This document shows, piece after piece, positions 62,988 through 64,000 of a stretch of 64,000 nt of DNA (position 1 is its first letter; each line of letters begins with the position of its first letter). Position numbers and translations under genes: made by a program. Origin of the DNA: Pedobacter frigoris (GTDB taxonomy: Bacteria; Bacteroidota; Bacteroidia; Sphingobacteriales; Sphingobacteriaceae). The stretch covers positions 372,001 to 436,000 of the forward strand of contig NZ_SWBQ01000003.1 of assembly GCF_005116445.1 (NCBI RefSeq), in the 5' to 3' direction. Under the pieces are notes generated by a model. The model saw only the letters and a list, made by a program, of their open reading frames with translations. It did not search any database and had not been told where the DNA came from.

Positions 62988-64000
62988 TGAACAAAATCTT
63001 TTGGATCATTTTCCTAACCACCACATTTTCTGCGAAATTAAATGCACAGCAGACAGAAAAAAACAAAGTATCGGCAACATTTATAAATCCACTTCGTAAG
63101 GGAGCCGATCCATATATCACAAAAAACGACGGCAAATACTACACGATCTTCAATGAAAAAGGCGGATTTGCAGTTACAGAATCCAGATACCTGACCAAAT
63201 TTGAAAAGAAGGAAGTTGTATGGACTCCACCTCAGGACAAATGGAACAGCTACAATCTTTGGGCGCCAGAGATTCATTATATAGACGGCAAATGGTACAT
63301 CTACTATGCGGGCTCTGTTCATAAAGGCACACCTTTTTATGCGCAAAGAGCTGGAGTACTGGAAAGTGACAGTCCATTTGGACCATATACCGATAAAGGA
63401 AAATTGTACACCGGTGACGACCCTCAGCAAAAGAAGGACAATTGCTGGGCCATTGACATGACCGTACTGGAACTTAAAGGTAAAAAATATGCGATCTGGT
63501 CTGGCTGGGAGACACTCCATGATCATCACGATGTAGATCAGATTTTATATATCGCAGAGATGAAAAATCCCTGGACACTCGGAAAACGTGTTTTATTGTC
63601 CAGGCCAGAACGCGATTGGGAAAAGGGCGACCACATTGTGTTACAGGAAGGCCCGCAGATCTTGAAACGCAACGATGATGTATTCATCATTTACTCTACA
63701 CGCGGCTCATGGAGCGAGCATTATAAATTAGGTCTGCTTCGCCTGGAAAATGGAAAAGATCCATTAAACCCAATTTCATGGGTCAAATCAGCTAAGCCTG
63801 TATTTCAGGGTACTCCTACTGTCCATGGCCTTGGCCATGCGAGCATGACTACTTCGCCTGACGACCGCGAATACTGGATCTATTACCATTCTAAGGCTGC
63901 ACTGGAAGGGGGCTGGGACAACAGAGAGGTCTACCTGCAACAATTTACTTTCGGCAAAGATGGCAACCCGATATTCGGCATACCTAATGGTCGTGGCGAA
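62984..64000 (+). CDS. GH43 family glycoside hydrolase, 3'-truncated by window edge
   Basis: The frame is open from the ATG at 62984 (or 62987) to the end of the window, 339 codons. A signal peptide (IFWIIFLTTTFSAKLNAQQ) is followed by the five-bladed propeller of GH43. The catalytic residues fit: Asp42 in ADPYIT (base), Asp158 in NCWAIDMTV (pKa modulator) and Glu222 in LQEGPQI (acid). Members cleave arabinose or xylose side chains of plant polysaccharides. The subfamily cannot be given. Its start overlaps the AAA ATPase stop (ATGA), so translation may be coupled. The rest of the gene lies outside the window. Confidence 0.85.
   Translation, partial: MMNKIFWIIFLTTTFSAKLNAQQTEKNKVSATFINPLRKGADPYITKNDGKYYTIFNEKGGFAVTESRYLTKFEKKEVVWTPPQDKWNSYNLWAPEIHYIDGKWYIYYAGSVHKGTPFYAQRAGVLESDSPFGPYTDKGKLYTGDDPQQKKDNCWAIDMTVLELKGKKYAIWSGWETLHDHHDVDQILYIAEMKNPWTLGKRVLLSRPERDWEKGDHIVLQEGPQILKRNDDVFIIYSTRGSWSEHYKLGLLRLENGKDPLNPISWVKSAKPVFQGTPTVHGLGHASMTTSPDDREYWIYYHSKAALEGGWDNREVYLQQFTFGKDGNPIFGIPNGRGE

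Overview
The window looks like chromosomal DNA of a Bacteroidota soil or freshwater bacterium of the Sphingobacteriaceae, most likely Pedobacter or a close relative. This rests on AT-rich DNA, promoters of the TTG-N19-TAnnTTTG type, few Shine-Dalgarno sequences, many small lipoproteins with a Cys a few residues after a short hydrophobic leader, and family content typical of the group (DUF4296, DUF6266, GT117/DUF2723, PG_1098-type methyltransferase, GH29, GH109, GH20 and GH43 enzymes, SufBCDSE without the Isc system). The genus is an inference. No rRNA, tRNA, CRISPR array, prophage or insertion sequence was seen.

Layout. 1-15 kb is mostly housekeeping: the end of a LysM/RlpA-like protein, uridine kinase, 3-oxoacid CoA-transferase (scoAB), a sugar dehydrogenase-like lipoprotein, mutS2, a PLP-binding protein, an acetyltransferase, a DUF3298-type lipoprotein, aspartate kinase, a methyltransferase, a large GT117 membrane protein and a 1-Cys peroxiredoxin. 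16.3-18.6 kb holds an ECF sigma factor followed by a membrane protein that joins an anti-sigma-like N-terminus to a trypsin-like protease. A small Thr/Asp-rich lipoprotein is divergent from them, and the shared intergenic region carries a repeated bipartite motif that looks like the sigma factor's own promoter. 18.7-25 kb holds purB, an Nfu protein, and mtaB-lgt-inositol phosphatase and ubiX on the minus strand.

25-45 kb is carbohydrate catabolism without any SusC/SusD pair. It contains a sulfatase, an AraC regulator with a GH29 fucosidase, a GH109-like protein, a GH20 hexosaminidase, kduD, a DUF4861 protein, kduI, a LacI regulator, lutABC (lactate oxidation), uxaC and uxuA. Near-identical palindromes centred on AACGTT lie upstream of kduI, between lacI and lutA, and, in weaker form, upstream of uxuA. 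They outline a probable hexuronate regulon of the LacI protein. A DeoR regulator with its own half-site cluster and a nucleotidase follow.

46-52 kb encodes a large secreted MG2/TonB-plug protein, a Tat-type metallophosphoesterase, a choice-of-anchor-I lipoprotein and a broken DUF6266 gene. 52.3-58.6 kb is a complete suf operon (sufB-C-D-S-E, a DUF59 gene, an Rrf2 regulator and a small unknown gene), with a perfect inverted repeat over its promoter. 58.6-64 kb holds a TPR-protein gene interrupted by two in-frame stops, a PhnA-domain protein, a clan-A-like glycosidase, a compact AAA ATPase, and a GH43 gene that overlaps the ATPase stop codon and runs off the window.

Dispersed non-coding repeats are also present: a palindromic element with TCGTCATCCTGA ends (two copies plus a fragment) and a degenerate 17-bp tandem repeat just upstream of the suf operon.
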